A stretch of 22,849 nt of DNA, taken from IMG/VR virus record IMGVR_UViG_3300032323_000354, positions 1 through 22,849 of that record. One strand, 5' to 3'. The position numbers and the translations under genes are program-made. The DNA is from a virus. Shown one piece after another: positions 5,264 through 11,411 of this stretch (within the stretch, counting starts at the first letter, position 1; each line of letters opens with the position of its first letter). The notes below the pieces were generated by a model. That model was not told where the DNA came from. It was given only the letters and a program-made list of their open reading frames with translations, and searched no databases.

Positions 5264-5910
5264 CCCGCCACCCCCGTTTGATCAAAGTATGGGCAATAAT
5301 CTGCACAAAATTTAACAGTCTTTTCTGGTGCGGGAATTTCCAGATTGTTTGCAACTGTTTGTTTAACATCATCAAGCCATGCGATACCTTCCAAAGCCAT
5401 GCTTTCATCATAAGGCTCACGCAAAACCGTAATGTCTTTCATTTTGCCATCACGCGGAATACCAACAATGGCTACTTCTTTAACTTCATAACCATTTTTG
5501 GCTAGAAGATAACCGTAAACATGTATCTGGTAACGCTTTTGTTTGTCATTTAAGTATCTAATGCCTGACTTTGTAATTGTTTTCCAATCAACTACTAGCC
5601 CAAGATCCTTTATGTATAAATCACAATGACCCTTTAAGCCTTCATGTTCAACTGCAATCTCTATAAGAAAGTTGTCACCAAAAGGATCATTGCGGGTTAT
5701 CGCTTGCTCCATACCGGCATGAATAAAAGTCCCAAGAATGGCGGCAAGTTTTTCTGTTTCATTGATCTTGGGCGCTTGTTTTAAATCGTAATAAGTACGG
5801 CGGCGGCAACCCCCAATACTGCTTGGACCAATCTCAACCTGCTGTGATCTATCGCGTTGGCTGTCATAAGCCCCTAGGGACTTAACAACCATGTCTTGTA
5901 AATCAATCAT
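5242..5910 (-). CDS. Cas4/RecB-like PD-(D/E)XK exonuclease with iron-sulfur cysteines
   Basis: The 222-residue product carries the RecB-family nuclease motifs: H64 (F-I-H-A-G-M-E), D97 (G-H-C-D-L-Y), D108-W-K110 (V-V-D-W-K-T) and Q128 (Y-Q-I-H-V-Y-G-Y). C35 at the N-terminus and C202, C206 and C217 near the end match the Cas4/AddB arrangement, in which one early and three late cysteines hold a 4Fe-4S cluster. Such nucleases resect DNA ends to give single strands for the annealing protein; the candidate annealing gene lies upstream in the same operon. Start ATG 5910 overlaps the preceding stop as ATGA. No CRISPR array or other cas gene is in view, so a role in phage recombination is more likely than spacer acquisition. 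Confidence 0.9.
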   Translation of the reverse strand: MIDLQDMVVKSLGAYDSQRDRSQQVEIGPSSIGGCRRRTYYDLKQAPKINETEKLAAILGTFIHAGMEQAITRNDPFGDNFLIEIAVEHEGLKGHCDLYIKDLGLVVDWKTITKSGIRYLNDKQKRYQIHVYGYLLAKNGYEVKEVAIVGIPRDGKMKDITVLREPYDESMALEGIAWLDDVKQTVANNLEIPAPEKTVKFCADYCPYFDQTGVAGCPSIQK

Positions 5911-6077
5911 TTGCTTCTTGCCTCTCTTGCGCGTTTGATTGCAACTTCTTGCAGTTTTACATGTCTATCAAGATTGGTCATGGCTTCTAATGCTATTGCG
6001 GCGGCTTCTTTTTTCTTGAATTTGAACCGTGTAATTAAAGTTTCTTTTAATGTTTCTACACGCGTTTCAAAGTTCAT
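5907..6077 (-). CDS. Small basic helical protein (56 aa)
   Basis: The start is placed at the ATG at 6077; a frame 15 codons longer (6122) would lie inside the upstream gene without a ribosome-binding site. The product is one or two helices rich in Lys, Arg, Glu and Ala (R-F-K-F-K-K-K-E-A-A-A), net basic, possibly nucleic-acid binding. It overlaps the membrane-protein gene by 11 bp and the nuclease gene by 4 bp (ATGA). Function not recognised. Confidence 0.65.
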   Translation of the reverse strand: MNFETRVETLKETLITRFKFKKKEAAAIALEAMTNLDRHVKLQEVAIKRAREARSK

Positions 6078-6249
6078 CTTCAGTCCATTGCTTCTGGTAT
6101 TGCTCAATGTCTTGCACAACATCTTTCATTTGCACAATTACGGCGTTCATGCGAGCCATAGCAGAAAGCACACCCATCTGAAATCCTATGCGGTAAGCGC
6201 CATAACCAATAATTACGCCAACAACAAACGCAACCAATCCTGTAATCAT
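6067..6249 (-). CDS. Single-span membrane protein (60 aa)
   Basis: Residues 2-20 form one hydrophobic helix with small-residue spacing (G-V-I-I-G-Y-G-A-Y), followed by a cytoplasmic amphipathic helix with Met, Gln and acidic residues. The N-terminus has no positive charge, and Arg20 follows the span, which suggests N-out, C-in. ATG 6249 overlaps the upstream stop as ATGA. Placed inside the replication operon, it may tether a phage complex to the membrane; this is inference only. Confidence 0.7.
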   Translation of the reverse strand: MITGLVAFVVGVIIGYGAYRIGFQMGVLSAMARMNAVIVQMKDVVQDIEQYQKQWTEDEL

Positions 6250-6614
6250 GCTAAATCCAAACTGGTACGCACTGATGTACCGATAGAACGGGCAATTTCA
6301 ACTTGTGTTTTTATGCGGTTTGCATTTGCGCGGGCGGCTTTAACTGACGCTTCAGCAAATCCAATCTGCATGTGTAATTGTTCATTGTCTATTAGTGCAA
6401 GATCATCACGCTCTTGAACTGTGTAATTTTTGCCAGTAGCAGAAGTCTTAGTTGCGTAAGTCATTCTGCTCCTAGCCATAGCCAATTCATAATTACTTTT
6501 AATACGGTTGTAAGCGGCTTCTGCTTCTACAAGTTCCGTATGACATTCATCAATTTCTTTAGAAAGAGCGTAAAGCCGCGCCTCAATCTGTGCTGGTGTC
6601 ACTACCTGCGTCAT
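6246..6614 (-). CDS. Coiled-coil hypothetical protein (122 aa)
   Basis: ATG at 6614 has GGAG about 8 nt upstream and overlaps the end of the 93-residue gene by 32 bp in another frame. Residues 1-55 and 75-115 form two long charged helices separated by a polar hinge (K-N-Y-T-V-Q-E-R), consistent with a helical hairpin or coiled-coil dimer. It has one Cys and no enzymatic motif. It lies between the winged-helix gene pair and the membrane protein in the DNA-metabolism operon. Similar helical proteins occur in phage replication regions, but I cannot name a family. Confidence 0.7.
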   Translation of the reverse strand: MTQVVTPAQIEARLYALSKEIDECHTELVEAEAAYNRIKSNYELAMARSRMTYATKTSATGKNYTVQERDDLALIDNEQLHMQIGFAEASVKAARANANRIKTQVEIARSIGTSVRTSLDLA

Positions 6615-6864
6615 CAGTAGGCTCCTTAACTACTCTCAATCCTTCTGTTTCATGGCGGGCTTGTAATTTAATTAGCCCGGTTGCATCTGCTGTTAGGTTA
6701 AATGGATCCGCAACAAGTTGGAATCCTGCGCGGTCTAATGCCTCTCCTAATACTTCAGGGAACACATCAAGTTCTTCTGCTACCGCTCTAATGCCTAGAG
6801 AATTCATGTGTACTGCAACCACAAATCCTGCTGATGGCTTGAACTTATTTTCTTTTTTGCTCAT
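6583..6864 (-). CDS. Hypothetical protein with HTH-like segment (93 aa)
   Basis: The start is placed at the ATG at 6864, which overlaps the upstream stop as ATGA behind a GGGGGAG ribosome-binding site. After a basic N-terminus, residues about 22-52 read as a helix-turn-helix (G-I-R-A-V-A-E-E-L-D-V-F-P-E-V-L-G-E-A-L-D-R-A-G). The C-terminus is acidic and probably disordered (D-D-A-G-S-D-T-S-T-D). It directly follows a second DNA-binding-like gene, so the two may act together. No named family recognised. Confidence 0.7.
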   Translation of the reverse strand: MSKKENKFKPSAGFVVAVHMNSLGIRAVAEELDVFPEVLGEALDRAGFQLVADPFNLTADATGLIKLQARHETEGLRVVKEPTDDAGSDTSTD

Positions 6865-7241
6865 AACTCTCCCCCACAATGTTTACATGTATTTGTTTTT
6901 CTTTCGCTTGTTTCTCTGCCATTCACAAATGCTGGCAAGACATAGATTGAACAACGGTTCCGGCGCTCTTTTAATCGGGCAACCAAACCTTCTAAATGCA
7001 ATACAGATAAACAGCCTGATGACTGCCCCGCGTGCCAACCGTAGATTTCACCCAACTCTTTCCAAGTGAGTCCACGGATACCTGCCGCGCCTAGGGAAAC
7101 CAAAGTTTCTTTTTGACGCTTGCTTGTTGTGCCATCTGCGTCATCTTCAATAACGCGGTCACGGCTTGCCTCTGATCCTTTCCAACCAGAAGTTCCTGCA
7201 TACGGTGTTACAGGTAATGAAAAATCTAGTTCTTCATTCAC
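6861..7241 (-). CDS. Winged-helix DNA-binding protein with C-terminal CxxC
   Basis: GTG at 7241 overlaps the stop of the annealing-protein gene as GTGA. In the 126-residue product, residues 45-100 fit a MarR/GntR-type winged helix: a T-L-V-S-L-G helix, then L-T-W-K-E-L-G-E-I-Y-G-W, a recognition helix containing S-G-C-L-S-V-L-H-L-E-G-L-V, and a basic wing (R-L-K-E-R-R-N-R-C-S-I-Y-V). The last residues hold C-K-H-C-G, half of a zinc knuckle. The N-terminal 40 residues are acidic and look disordered. A role as an operon regulator or replication accessory is plausible from position alone. Confidence 0.75.
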   Translation of the reverse strand: MNEELDFSLPVTPYAGTSGWKGSEASRDRVIEDDADGTTSKRQKETLVSLGAAGIRGLTWKELGEIYGWHAGQSSGCLSVLHLEGLVARLKERRNRCSIYVLPAFVNGRETSERKTNTCKHCGGEL

Positions 7242-7807
7242 TTGAATTTCACCGCTTTCTTATTGATTACATCAAGAAGTGTTACACCATTTACCTTTGC
7301 TTCTAAAACATCTGCATTGGTACGGTAGATTTCTTTTAGTTCATCTTTAGTAACTGCGGCTTCTGCTTGTGCAATAGCGGCTGTTGCTAAACCAACTTCT
7401 GCATCAGAATAAACGCGTGTTTTAAGTACAGTTTTTTCTACTGGTTCAACGCGTGATGCTTTTTCCATGTCCTGACGGGTAGGGCGTGATGGCTTCTTAG
7501 TATTTGGATCAACACCAAGATACCCGGCAAGGCTCAACGCTCTGCCGCTTGCAGATGTAGATGCGTTTTCTAGTGCAGATGTTTTGTTGATGTGTGAACT
7601 GCCTACCATTTCTTCAGCAAAATCAACTGCCTTTAATACATCACCGTAAAACACTGATGCTTCAACAATGTATTGAAGCGGGCGTAATGTTTGCGGATCT
7701 CTAACAATGTCAATGATCCTTGTAATTATTCTTAGATCATCATGGTCTGCATGAGCGCGTTGTAATCTTTCTGCAACGGTTTCATAAGCATTTAGGTCAA
7801 ATGCCAT
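7238..7807 (-). CDS. Putative single-strand annealing (ERF/Sak3-like) protein
   Basis: This is the first gene of the DNA-metabolism operon, 189 residues, with GAAGG 8 nt before ATG 7807. The core (residues 25-95) is a mixed beta/alpha segment ending in S-A-L-E-N-A-S-T-S-A-S-G-R-A-L-S-L-A-G-Y. This resembles the E-T-S-A-x-G-R-A-L-x-x-x-G-Y signature of ERF/Rad52-type phage recombinases. The C-terminal half is charged and helical. Such proteins coat and pair single strands made by an exonuclease; the Cas4-like nuclease and RusA downstream would complete the pathway. The match rests on a single motif, so a single-strand binding or unrelated replication protein remains possible. Confidence 0.6.
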   Translation of the reverse strand: MAFDLNAYETVAERLQRAHADHDDLRIITRIIDIVRDPQTLRPLQYIVEASVFYGDVLKAVDFAEEMVGSSHINKTSALENASTSASGRALSLAGYLGVDPNTKKPSRPTRQDMEKASRVEPVEKTVLKTRVYSDAEVGLATAAIAQAEAAVTKDELKEIYRTNADVLEAKVNGVTLLDVINKKAVKFK

Positions 7808-7830
7808 AACTTATGCCTTCTTTCTTTTAT

Positions 7831-7886
7831 GAGCCTGCGGCTCTGGTCATGGGCAAAGTTACAGACCAGCACCGACAAATACAAGG
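7831..7886 (-). promoter_or_regulatory. Control region upstream of the annealing-protein operon
   Basis: In the 129 bp divergent gap, a minus-strand promoter is possible: -35 TTGTAT, 17 nt, -10 TAACTT (about 7886-7858, weak -10). It lies over an inverted repeat CTGGTC (7843-7848) / GACCAG (7864-7869). A 5 bp hairpin, GAGCC-TGC-GGCTC (7831-7843), follows in the leader before GAAGG. This repeats the hairpin-then-ribosome-binding-site layout of the other leaders. I see no convincing plus-strand promoter for the divergent gene. Confidence 0.4.
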
Positions 7887-7936
7887 ACCCAAGCATTACG
7901 GCGCGGCGTGAGAAGATAGGGTTCTAGGAGGGCTAA

Positions 7937-8470
7937 ATGACCACAATCATAGGTATTGAAAAGCCTGACGGCTGTTCCTTAGTTGCTGATAGCCGTGTCA
8001 CTGACCCTGCCGGCAGGATCTTTTCTCATTCTGCTGTAACCAAAATCAATAAGCGCGGTGCATTTTTGATAGCCGGGGCAGGTGAAGTTGTGCCTTGCGA
8101 CATTGCGCAACACATTTGGAACCCACCAGTTCTTACAGAAAAAGATAAAAAAGATGTTTACCATTTTATGATTGCAAAAGTTATGCCTTCTTTGCGAAAA
8201 AGTTTGATAGATAATGGCTACTCTTTTGATGACGCAGGGGAAAACCGGTTTAACTTTATTCTTGCAGTTAATGGAGAATTGTTTGACATAGATCAAGATT
8301 TGGCTGTGTGCAAAAATGATGACGGTATTTATGCCGTTGGCTCTGGCGCTGATTTTGCTATTGGTGCTTTACATGCAGGAGCCACACCTATGCAAGCCAT
8401 GGCGATAGCGGCAAAGGTTTCTGCCTATACCGCCCCGCCATTTGTAGAAAGATCACAAAAGCGTAATTAG
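7937..8470 (+). CDS. Proteasome beta/HslV-like Ntn hydrolase
   Basis: This is the only plus-strand gene, with AGGAGG 5 nt before ATG 7937. The 177-residue product starts M-T-T-I-I-G-I, so Thr2 would be the N-terminal nucleophile after Met removal. D18 in V-A-D-S-R matches proteasome Asp17. G47-A-G49 in L-I-A-G-A-G and A-V-G-S-G-A-D-F-A-I-G-A-L-H-A-G near residue 135 match the conserved late part of the fold. The usual active-site Lys33 is not at its expected place (Ser32 by my alignment); K36 is the nearest. Actinophages carry related short beta-subunit-like proteins of unknown role. It may degrade host or phage proteins, or be a non-proteolytic Ntn hydrolase. No ATPase partner is nearby. Confidence 0.85.
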   Translation: MTTIIGIEKPDGCSLVADSRVTDPAGRIFSHSAVTKINKRGAFLIAGAGEVVPCDIAQHIWNPPVLTEKDKKDVYHFMIAKVMPSLRKSLIDNGYSFDDAGENRFNFILAVNGELFDIDQDLAVCKNDDGIYAVGSGADFAIGALHAGATPMQAMAIAAKVSAYTAPPFVERSQKRN

Positions 8471-8640
8471 TTTGCTTGCAGTTTATGTTGTTTAAATTGT
8501 TCTTTGGCGCTTTTAATGGCTTCTGTTTTGTATCCGCGAGATTTAGGAAGATTGCGAAAAAAACTAAAATTACCACAAGTGCAATTAACGCTTACATAAA
8601 AAGCGCCAGTGCGACCTGTAATTTTAATTGTGTGTTGCAT
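8467..8640 (-). CDS. Small CxC protein, 57 aa, stop interlocked with convergent gene
   Basis: ATG 8640 overlaps the TAA of the upstream gene as TAATG, with GGAGG 7 nt upstream. The product has an N-terminal beta hairpin with N-C-T-C-G (about residues 19-23), then a basic helix (K-T-E-A-I-K-S-A-K-E-Q-F-K-Q-H-K). The order strand, C-x-C-G, basic stretch, helix ending in His resembles the C-terminal part of the 99-residue protein just upstream. Its TAA (8467-8469) overlaps the TAG of the convergent Ntn hydrolase gene. Function unknown; the C-x-C plus late His could hold zinc. Confidence 0.7.
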   Translation of the reverse strand: MQHTIKITGRTGAFYVSVNCTCGNFSFFRNLPKSRGYKTEAIKSAKEQFKQHKLQAN

Positions 8641-8939
8641 TAGTTTGCCTCCTGATTTGAACGGTGTGCTTCGATCTCTGCTAATAATTTTGCAAGGCGT
8701 GAATTTGGGCTAGGTGTGCTTGCAACCCATTCGTAATTGTGTTCGTGCCATTTGTGCGCTTCAACATCTCTTACAACTGCCGCCTTAATTGCTCCACCAG
8801 TTCTTGATTCCCAACCACATGAACATTTAACTTCCCAAGCGTTGTGAATAAAACCTTTGTTGTTACGCATTTTTGAACCATCATGCAAAACAGCAAACCA
8901 TTGAATTTGAACTTTCTCTGTTGTTGCTACTAACTTCAT
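8640..8939 (-). CDS. Small CxC protein (99 aa), putative zinc-binding
   Basis: The start is placed at the ATG at 8939, with GGAGG 7 nt upstream; a frame 17 codons longer would run through the leader repeat. A beta-rich N-terminus contains W-F-A-V-L-H-D-G, then W-E-V-K-C-S-C-G-W-E-S and a helix A-V-V-R-D-V-E-A-H-K-W-H-E-H. The C-x-C and the His cluster are likely metal ligands. The C-terminal tail is polar. It is the first gene after the promoter at 8984-9012 and is coupled to the 57-residue paralogue-like gene. Small proteins of this type are common in actinophages, but no function is known to me. Confidence 0.75.
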   Translation of the reverse strand: MKLVATTEKVQIQWFAVLHDGSKMRNNKGFIHNAWEVKCSCGWESRTGGAIKAAVVRDVEAHKWHEHNYEWVASTPSPNSRLAKLLAEIEAHRSNQEAN

Positions 8940-8942
8940 TTT

Positions 8943-8977
8943 CTTGCCTCCATGTCTTTGCCCCTTTGGGCTATGGC
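8943..8977 (-). repeat. Leader repeat copy 2
   Basis: Contains GCCATAGCCCAAAGGGGC (8977-8960) identical to 3439-3422, then ATGGAGGCAAG (8953-8943), identical to 3414-3404. The coding sequences downstream are unrelated, so the shared part is the leader itself. Confidence 0.75.
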
Positions 8978-8983
8978 AGAAGC

Positions 8984-9012
8984 GTAACACATTTCTGGCA
9001 GGTTTTGTGCAA
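8984..9012 (-). promoter_or_regulatory. Sigma70-like promoter, weak -10
   Basis: Minus strand -35 TTGCAC (9012-9007), 17 nt spacer, -10 TGTTAC (8989-8984). It is placed relative to leader repeat copy 2 much as the promoter at 3443-3472 is to copy 1. The 90 bp gap after the metallophosphoesterase gene supports a fresh transcript here. Confidence 0.4.
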
Positions 9013-9029
9013 CCTTTTATGGCAAGTTT

Positions 9030-10064
9030 CTAGTCCAGCCACACCTTATAGGCGGCTGTGACCCGCCCCTTTACGGGGTCTATGAAGTGCAGGCGTTGGC
9101 TAGGGGTGGCACTAGCCGCCAGCATAACCCCCGCATAGCGGTTATCTGACTCTGTGGAGCCTGTCTGGTACACCGACCCCTGCCCGTTCGCCATAGCCCA
9201 CTCTGCGTGGGTGTGGTAATGCCCTATGTACACATCACGGAAGTCCCAAGGGTAGGAACCGGATCGCCATTTGTTTGCGTGTTGAACTATCGCGCCGGGA
9301 GAAGCAAAGCCATTGCGCCCGACTTCATCACCATGAATTAAGAGCGCTTTGTAGTTTCCAATTTCTATGCGCTGAATGTCCTCCGGGCAGTCCTGCCATG
9401 TTAGGCGTTTTTCTCCTGCCAGTAATTGTTTTGCCAATTCATAACACATGCGGTCAAAGTTATCTGACCGTGGCACATTGTCGCGTTTAGATCCTATGCG
9501 CCCATGGTTTCCCCATTCAGGGACAACCGTAACTTTTTCATAATTGGCGAGCGCAAACCGCACCACATCTACACAAAGCCGGGACACATTTACATACTGT
9601 TCAAACAAGGTGCTATCAATTTCAAATGCTTGTGATGGAAAATTAAACAATCCTTCAACCATGTCACCGCCAAAAGCAATTGTTACTTCTTTAACCGGGT
9701 GATCTGCGCGTTGGATCTCTGTAATGCGTACAGCCTTTTCAGTAAATTCTAAAACGCGTTTGCGCATGATCTCACTGTTGTAAGTAACTGTGCGCTTTGC
9801 TCCTTGCCAATCTGTCATGTGCCATAAAGCAACTTCACTTTTGGCTTTGCGTTTATCAATAACAACATCTGGCACTTGTGGAATTTTGCCTAAAGTAAGC
9901 ATGGCATCATAGGCGGCTTGCTTAGTAGCAAACACAAGATCCTCATTGCGCTCTTTGCTTTGTTTTAATTGTTTCTGCAAACGCATCATTGCAGACCGTA
10001 ATTCTTTTACATCTTCTGTTTCTATACCTTCAGGCATTTCTTCTAAGCGTTTTTCAAGACTCAT
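9030..10064 (-). CDS. Calcineurin-like metallophosphoesterase (SbcD/Mre11-like)
   Basis: The 344-residue product begins with a coiled-coil region (1-60), then shows the metal-binding motifs of the family in order: D85-x-Q87 (T-D-W-Q), G-G-D134, G-N186-H187, H244-G-D and G-H282-Y-H284-T-H286. Gln in place of the usual His of the first motif is common among phage members. Related phage proteins are predicted DNA repair or end-processing phosphodiesterases. No SbcC/Rad50-like ATPase is in view, so it may act alone. Start ATG 10064 has GGAG 7 nt upstream and overlaps the preceding gene by 11 bp. Last gene before the promoter gap at 8940-9029. Confidence 0.88.
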   Translation of the reverse strand: MSLEKRLEEMPEGIETEDVKELRSAMMRLQKQLKQSKERNEDLVFATKQAAYDAMLTLGKIPQVPDVVIDKRKAKSEVALWHMTDWQGAKRTVTYNSEIMRKRVLEFTEKAVRITEIQRADHPVKEVTIAFGGDMVEGLFNFPSQAFEIDSTLFEQYVNVSRLCVDVVRFALANYEKVTVVPEWGNHGRIGSKRDNVPRSDNFDRMCYELAKQLLAGEKRLTWQDCPEDIQRIEIGNYKALLIHGDEVGRNGFASPGAIVQHANKWRSGSYPWDFRDVYIGHYHTHAEWAMANGQGSVYQTGSTESDNRYAGVMLAASATPSQRLHFIDPVKGRVTAAYKVWLD

Positions 10065-10305
10065 TGGCTATCTCCATACCGTGTTTTGTGTAGCCCTGTT
10101 TATCCAACCAATTATCATCATGTAATGGATTAGACATGCACCTAACAGATTTACCAGCGTCATACATCAGCGCCACAACATGCGGCGGTATGTCCTCAAT
10201 CTGAAGTAAAGCCCCCCACATGCGCCCAATCATGGTGAAGTTAGTTACTGCATCACCGTGAGTTTCTTGCCTTTCAGCAAGAATGTCATTCACTCTTTTG
10301 GACAC
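10054..10305 (-). CDS. DUF6378-like phage protein
   Basis: The product (83 residues from GTG 10305) matches a widespread phage family with the signature E-R-x-x-T-H-G-D near the N-terminus, then W-G-A-L-L, P-P-H-V-V-A-L-M-Y-D-A-G-K-S-V-R and a C-terminal D-N-W-L-D-K-Q-G-Y. All-helical, with conserved Asp, Glu and His that could bind a metal; the fold might be related to MazG-type nucleotide pyrophosphatases, but that is a guess. The start is uncertain: TTG 10311, GTG 10305 (weak GGGA upstream) and GTG 10293 (GTGA overlap with the previous stop) are all possible. Confidence 0.75.
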   Translation of the reverse strand: MSKRVNDILAERQETHGDAVTNFTMIGRMWGALLQIEDIPPHVVALMYDAGKSVRCMSNPLHDDNWLDKQGYTKHGMEIANES

Positions 10306-10532
10306 CGACAAGTCCCACTTCTATGCGCTCGCACCGCATCACTGCTTGTTTTATGTCCTTCTGATCTAATAGCCGCTACTACAACGCTTACCGGGTAATT
10401 TTTTTCCCACGCGTTATCTAAAGCCTTCTGATCTTCTTTGCTTAGATTGTTGTAAAAAACAGTGTAGGCACAATAGGTTGGTGACTTACTACGCTTCTTA
10501 ATAAGGTTTTCAATTTGATCTGCTAATGCCAT
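10290..10532 (-). CDS. Small HTH-like hypothetical protein with C-terminal CxC
   Basis: ATG 10532 with a strong AAGGAGG ribosome-binding site. The 80-residue product has helices at 4-14, 29-45 and 48-58, followed by S-S-D-A-V-R-A-H-R-S, giving a helix-turn-helix-like ending with a C-R-C-P tail. Phages of actinobacteria often carry proteins with a similar R-x-H-R-x-G-x-C-x-C terminus; their function is unknown to me. It is the first gene after the lysis cassette and starts a new operon with the DUF6378-like and metallophosphoesterase genes. Confidence 0.7.
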   Translation of the reverse strand: MALADQIENLIKKRSKSPTYCAYTVFYNNLSKEDQKALDNAWEKNYPVSVVVAAIRSEGHKTSSDAVRAHRSGTCRCPKE

Positions 10533-10587
10533 GTTTTGCCTCCTTGTAGGAAAGGATAGCGGTAAAAAGTGTAAAGAGGCAGTTTAG

Positions 10588-10626
10588 ACACATGCCTAGG
10601 TGTGTTTTCCCATGGAGGCGGGAAAC
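10588..10626 (-). terminator. Possible hairpin terminator or attenuator after the lysis cassette
   Basis: Directly after the stop of the lysine-tailed holin candidate, the minus strand can fold GTTTCCC...GGGAAAAC (10626-10604, 8 nt loop, one bulge). Overlapping it is a weaker ACACA...TGTGT stem (10605-10588). No clear U run follows, so an intrinsic terminator is not proven. The remaining gap to 10532 has a TTTACA-like element but no good -10. Confidence 0.35.
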
Positions 10627-10899
10627 TTATTTAGCCGCTTTTTTAGCCGCCTTTTTTGCGATTGATTTTTTAGCAGACTTCTTAGCCAATTTCTTAATCT
10701 CTACATCTACCGCATCAGCAATGAAACCAAATGACGGATCATTACGATTGATTGCGCGGATTGCAGGTCCGGCAGTAGCCGCTAATGCGGCAATAGCGAT
10801 TGCCTTTAGGTCTGATTCTCCTGCGCTGTAAACAGCAATAGCCGCTACAACAAATGAGCGGGCGTATGACTCTAAGGCTAACTTAAAACTTTTGTTCAT
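10627..10899 (-). CDS. Holin-like membrane protein with lysine-rich tail
   Basis: The 90-residue product has two hydrophobic helices (about 12-26 and 32-47) joined by an acidic turn (G-E-S-D), then R-A-I-N-R-N-D-P-S-F-G, a motif like the R-x-L-N-P-x-D-P-x-F-G found after the second helix in many actinophage holin candidates. The last 22 residues contain 11 Lys in K-K-x-A-K-K steps, as in histone H1-like tails. Holins open the membrane for the endolysin; the CHAP gene overlaps its start by 4 bp, which supports the role. The basic tail may bind the membrane surface or nucleic acid. It could instead be a structural or DNA-binding protein. Confidence 0.6.
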   Translation of the reverse strand: MNKSFKLALESYARSFVVAAIAVYSAGESDLKAIAIAALAATAGPAIRAINRNDPSFGFIADAVDVEIKKLAKKSAKKSIAKKAAKKAAK

Positions 10900-11411
10900 T
10901 TTGACTCCTTAAATTTTGGCTTACCAAAGCCTACTATGGCTACGGCTTTAGACGGAAGCACTTTGCTACCGTTCTTCTTTTTATAGGCGCGGACCTTATT
11001 GCAAACTTGTCCACCGTTTCTTTGATCCCCTTTTCTATCAGAACTGGTGTTTCCTTCTACACAAGTTACGGTCCCATTGCCATTGTCTTTTACAACAATA
11101 CCTACATGGCTAATACGGTCCACCCCGTCACCCGGAAAATCAAAAAAGACAACATCTCCCGGCTGTGGTGTTGCTGTTTCAGCATCTTGCCATCTGCCGT
11201 TCTTTTGAAAAGCAGTAGCACCAGCAACAGTTGAAACGCAGTTAGGGATTTTTAGCCCTACTTCATTGGCGCACCACATAACAAATGATCCGCACCAAGG
11301 TAGGAAATTAGCCTTTGTAAACTTGCCGTATTTTGTTTCATTGTCTTTAGGACCCTCAACAGTGCCTACTTCTTTAAGCGCAACTGCAATAAATTCATTG
11401 GCTTGGCTCAT
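10896..11411 (-). CDS. CHAP-domain endolysin
   Basis: The product has 171 residues from ATG 11411, which has GGAAGG 8 nt upstream; a GTG at 11420 has poor spacing. A CHAP amidase/endopeptidase fold fills most of it: catalytic C40 in P-W-C-G-S-F-V, H102 in I-S-H-V-G-I-V, and E119 followed by G-N-T. The P-G-D-V-V-F-F-D motif before the His is also typical. It has no signal peptide or separate cell-wall-binding domain, only a basic C-terminus, so export would depend on a holin. It overlaps both neighbours, each a membrane protein, making a compact lysis cassette. The cut bond in peptidoglycan cannot be told from sequence. Confidence 0.9.
   Translation of the reverse strand: MSQANEFIAVALKEVGTVEGPKDNETKYGKFTKANFLPWCGSFVMWCANEVGLKIPNCVSTVAGATAFQKNGRWQDAETATPQPGDVVFFDFPGDGVDRISHVGIVVKDNGNGTVTCVEGNTSSDRKGDQRNGGQVCNKVRAYKKKNGSKVLPSKAVAIVGFGKPKFKESK

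Noticed and set aside
5113-5505. 130-codon plus-strand frame opposite WhiB and the nuclease
   Set aside because: Both minus-strand genes have family-defining motifs; the plus frame has no recognisable domain or ribosome-binding site.
5242-5910. Cas4-like nuclease as part of a phage CRISPR system
   Set aside because: No repeat array or other cas gene in the window; the annealing protein and RusA in the same operon explain it as recombination machinery.
5911-6417. 168-codon plus-strand frame
   Set aside because: It runs opposite three chained minus-strand genes with ATGA junctions and shows a random-looking Ser/Asn-rich composition.
7979-8296. Minus-strand frame opposite the Ntn hydrolase
   Set aside because: The plus frame has clear family motifs and AGGAGG; the minus frame has neither.
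8388-8576. 62-codon minus-strand frame at the convergent junction
   Set aside because: The 57-residue frame at 8467-8640 fits better: TAATG coupling, GGAGG and C-x-C-G motif.
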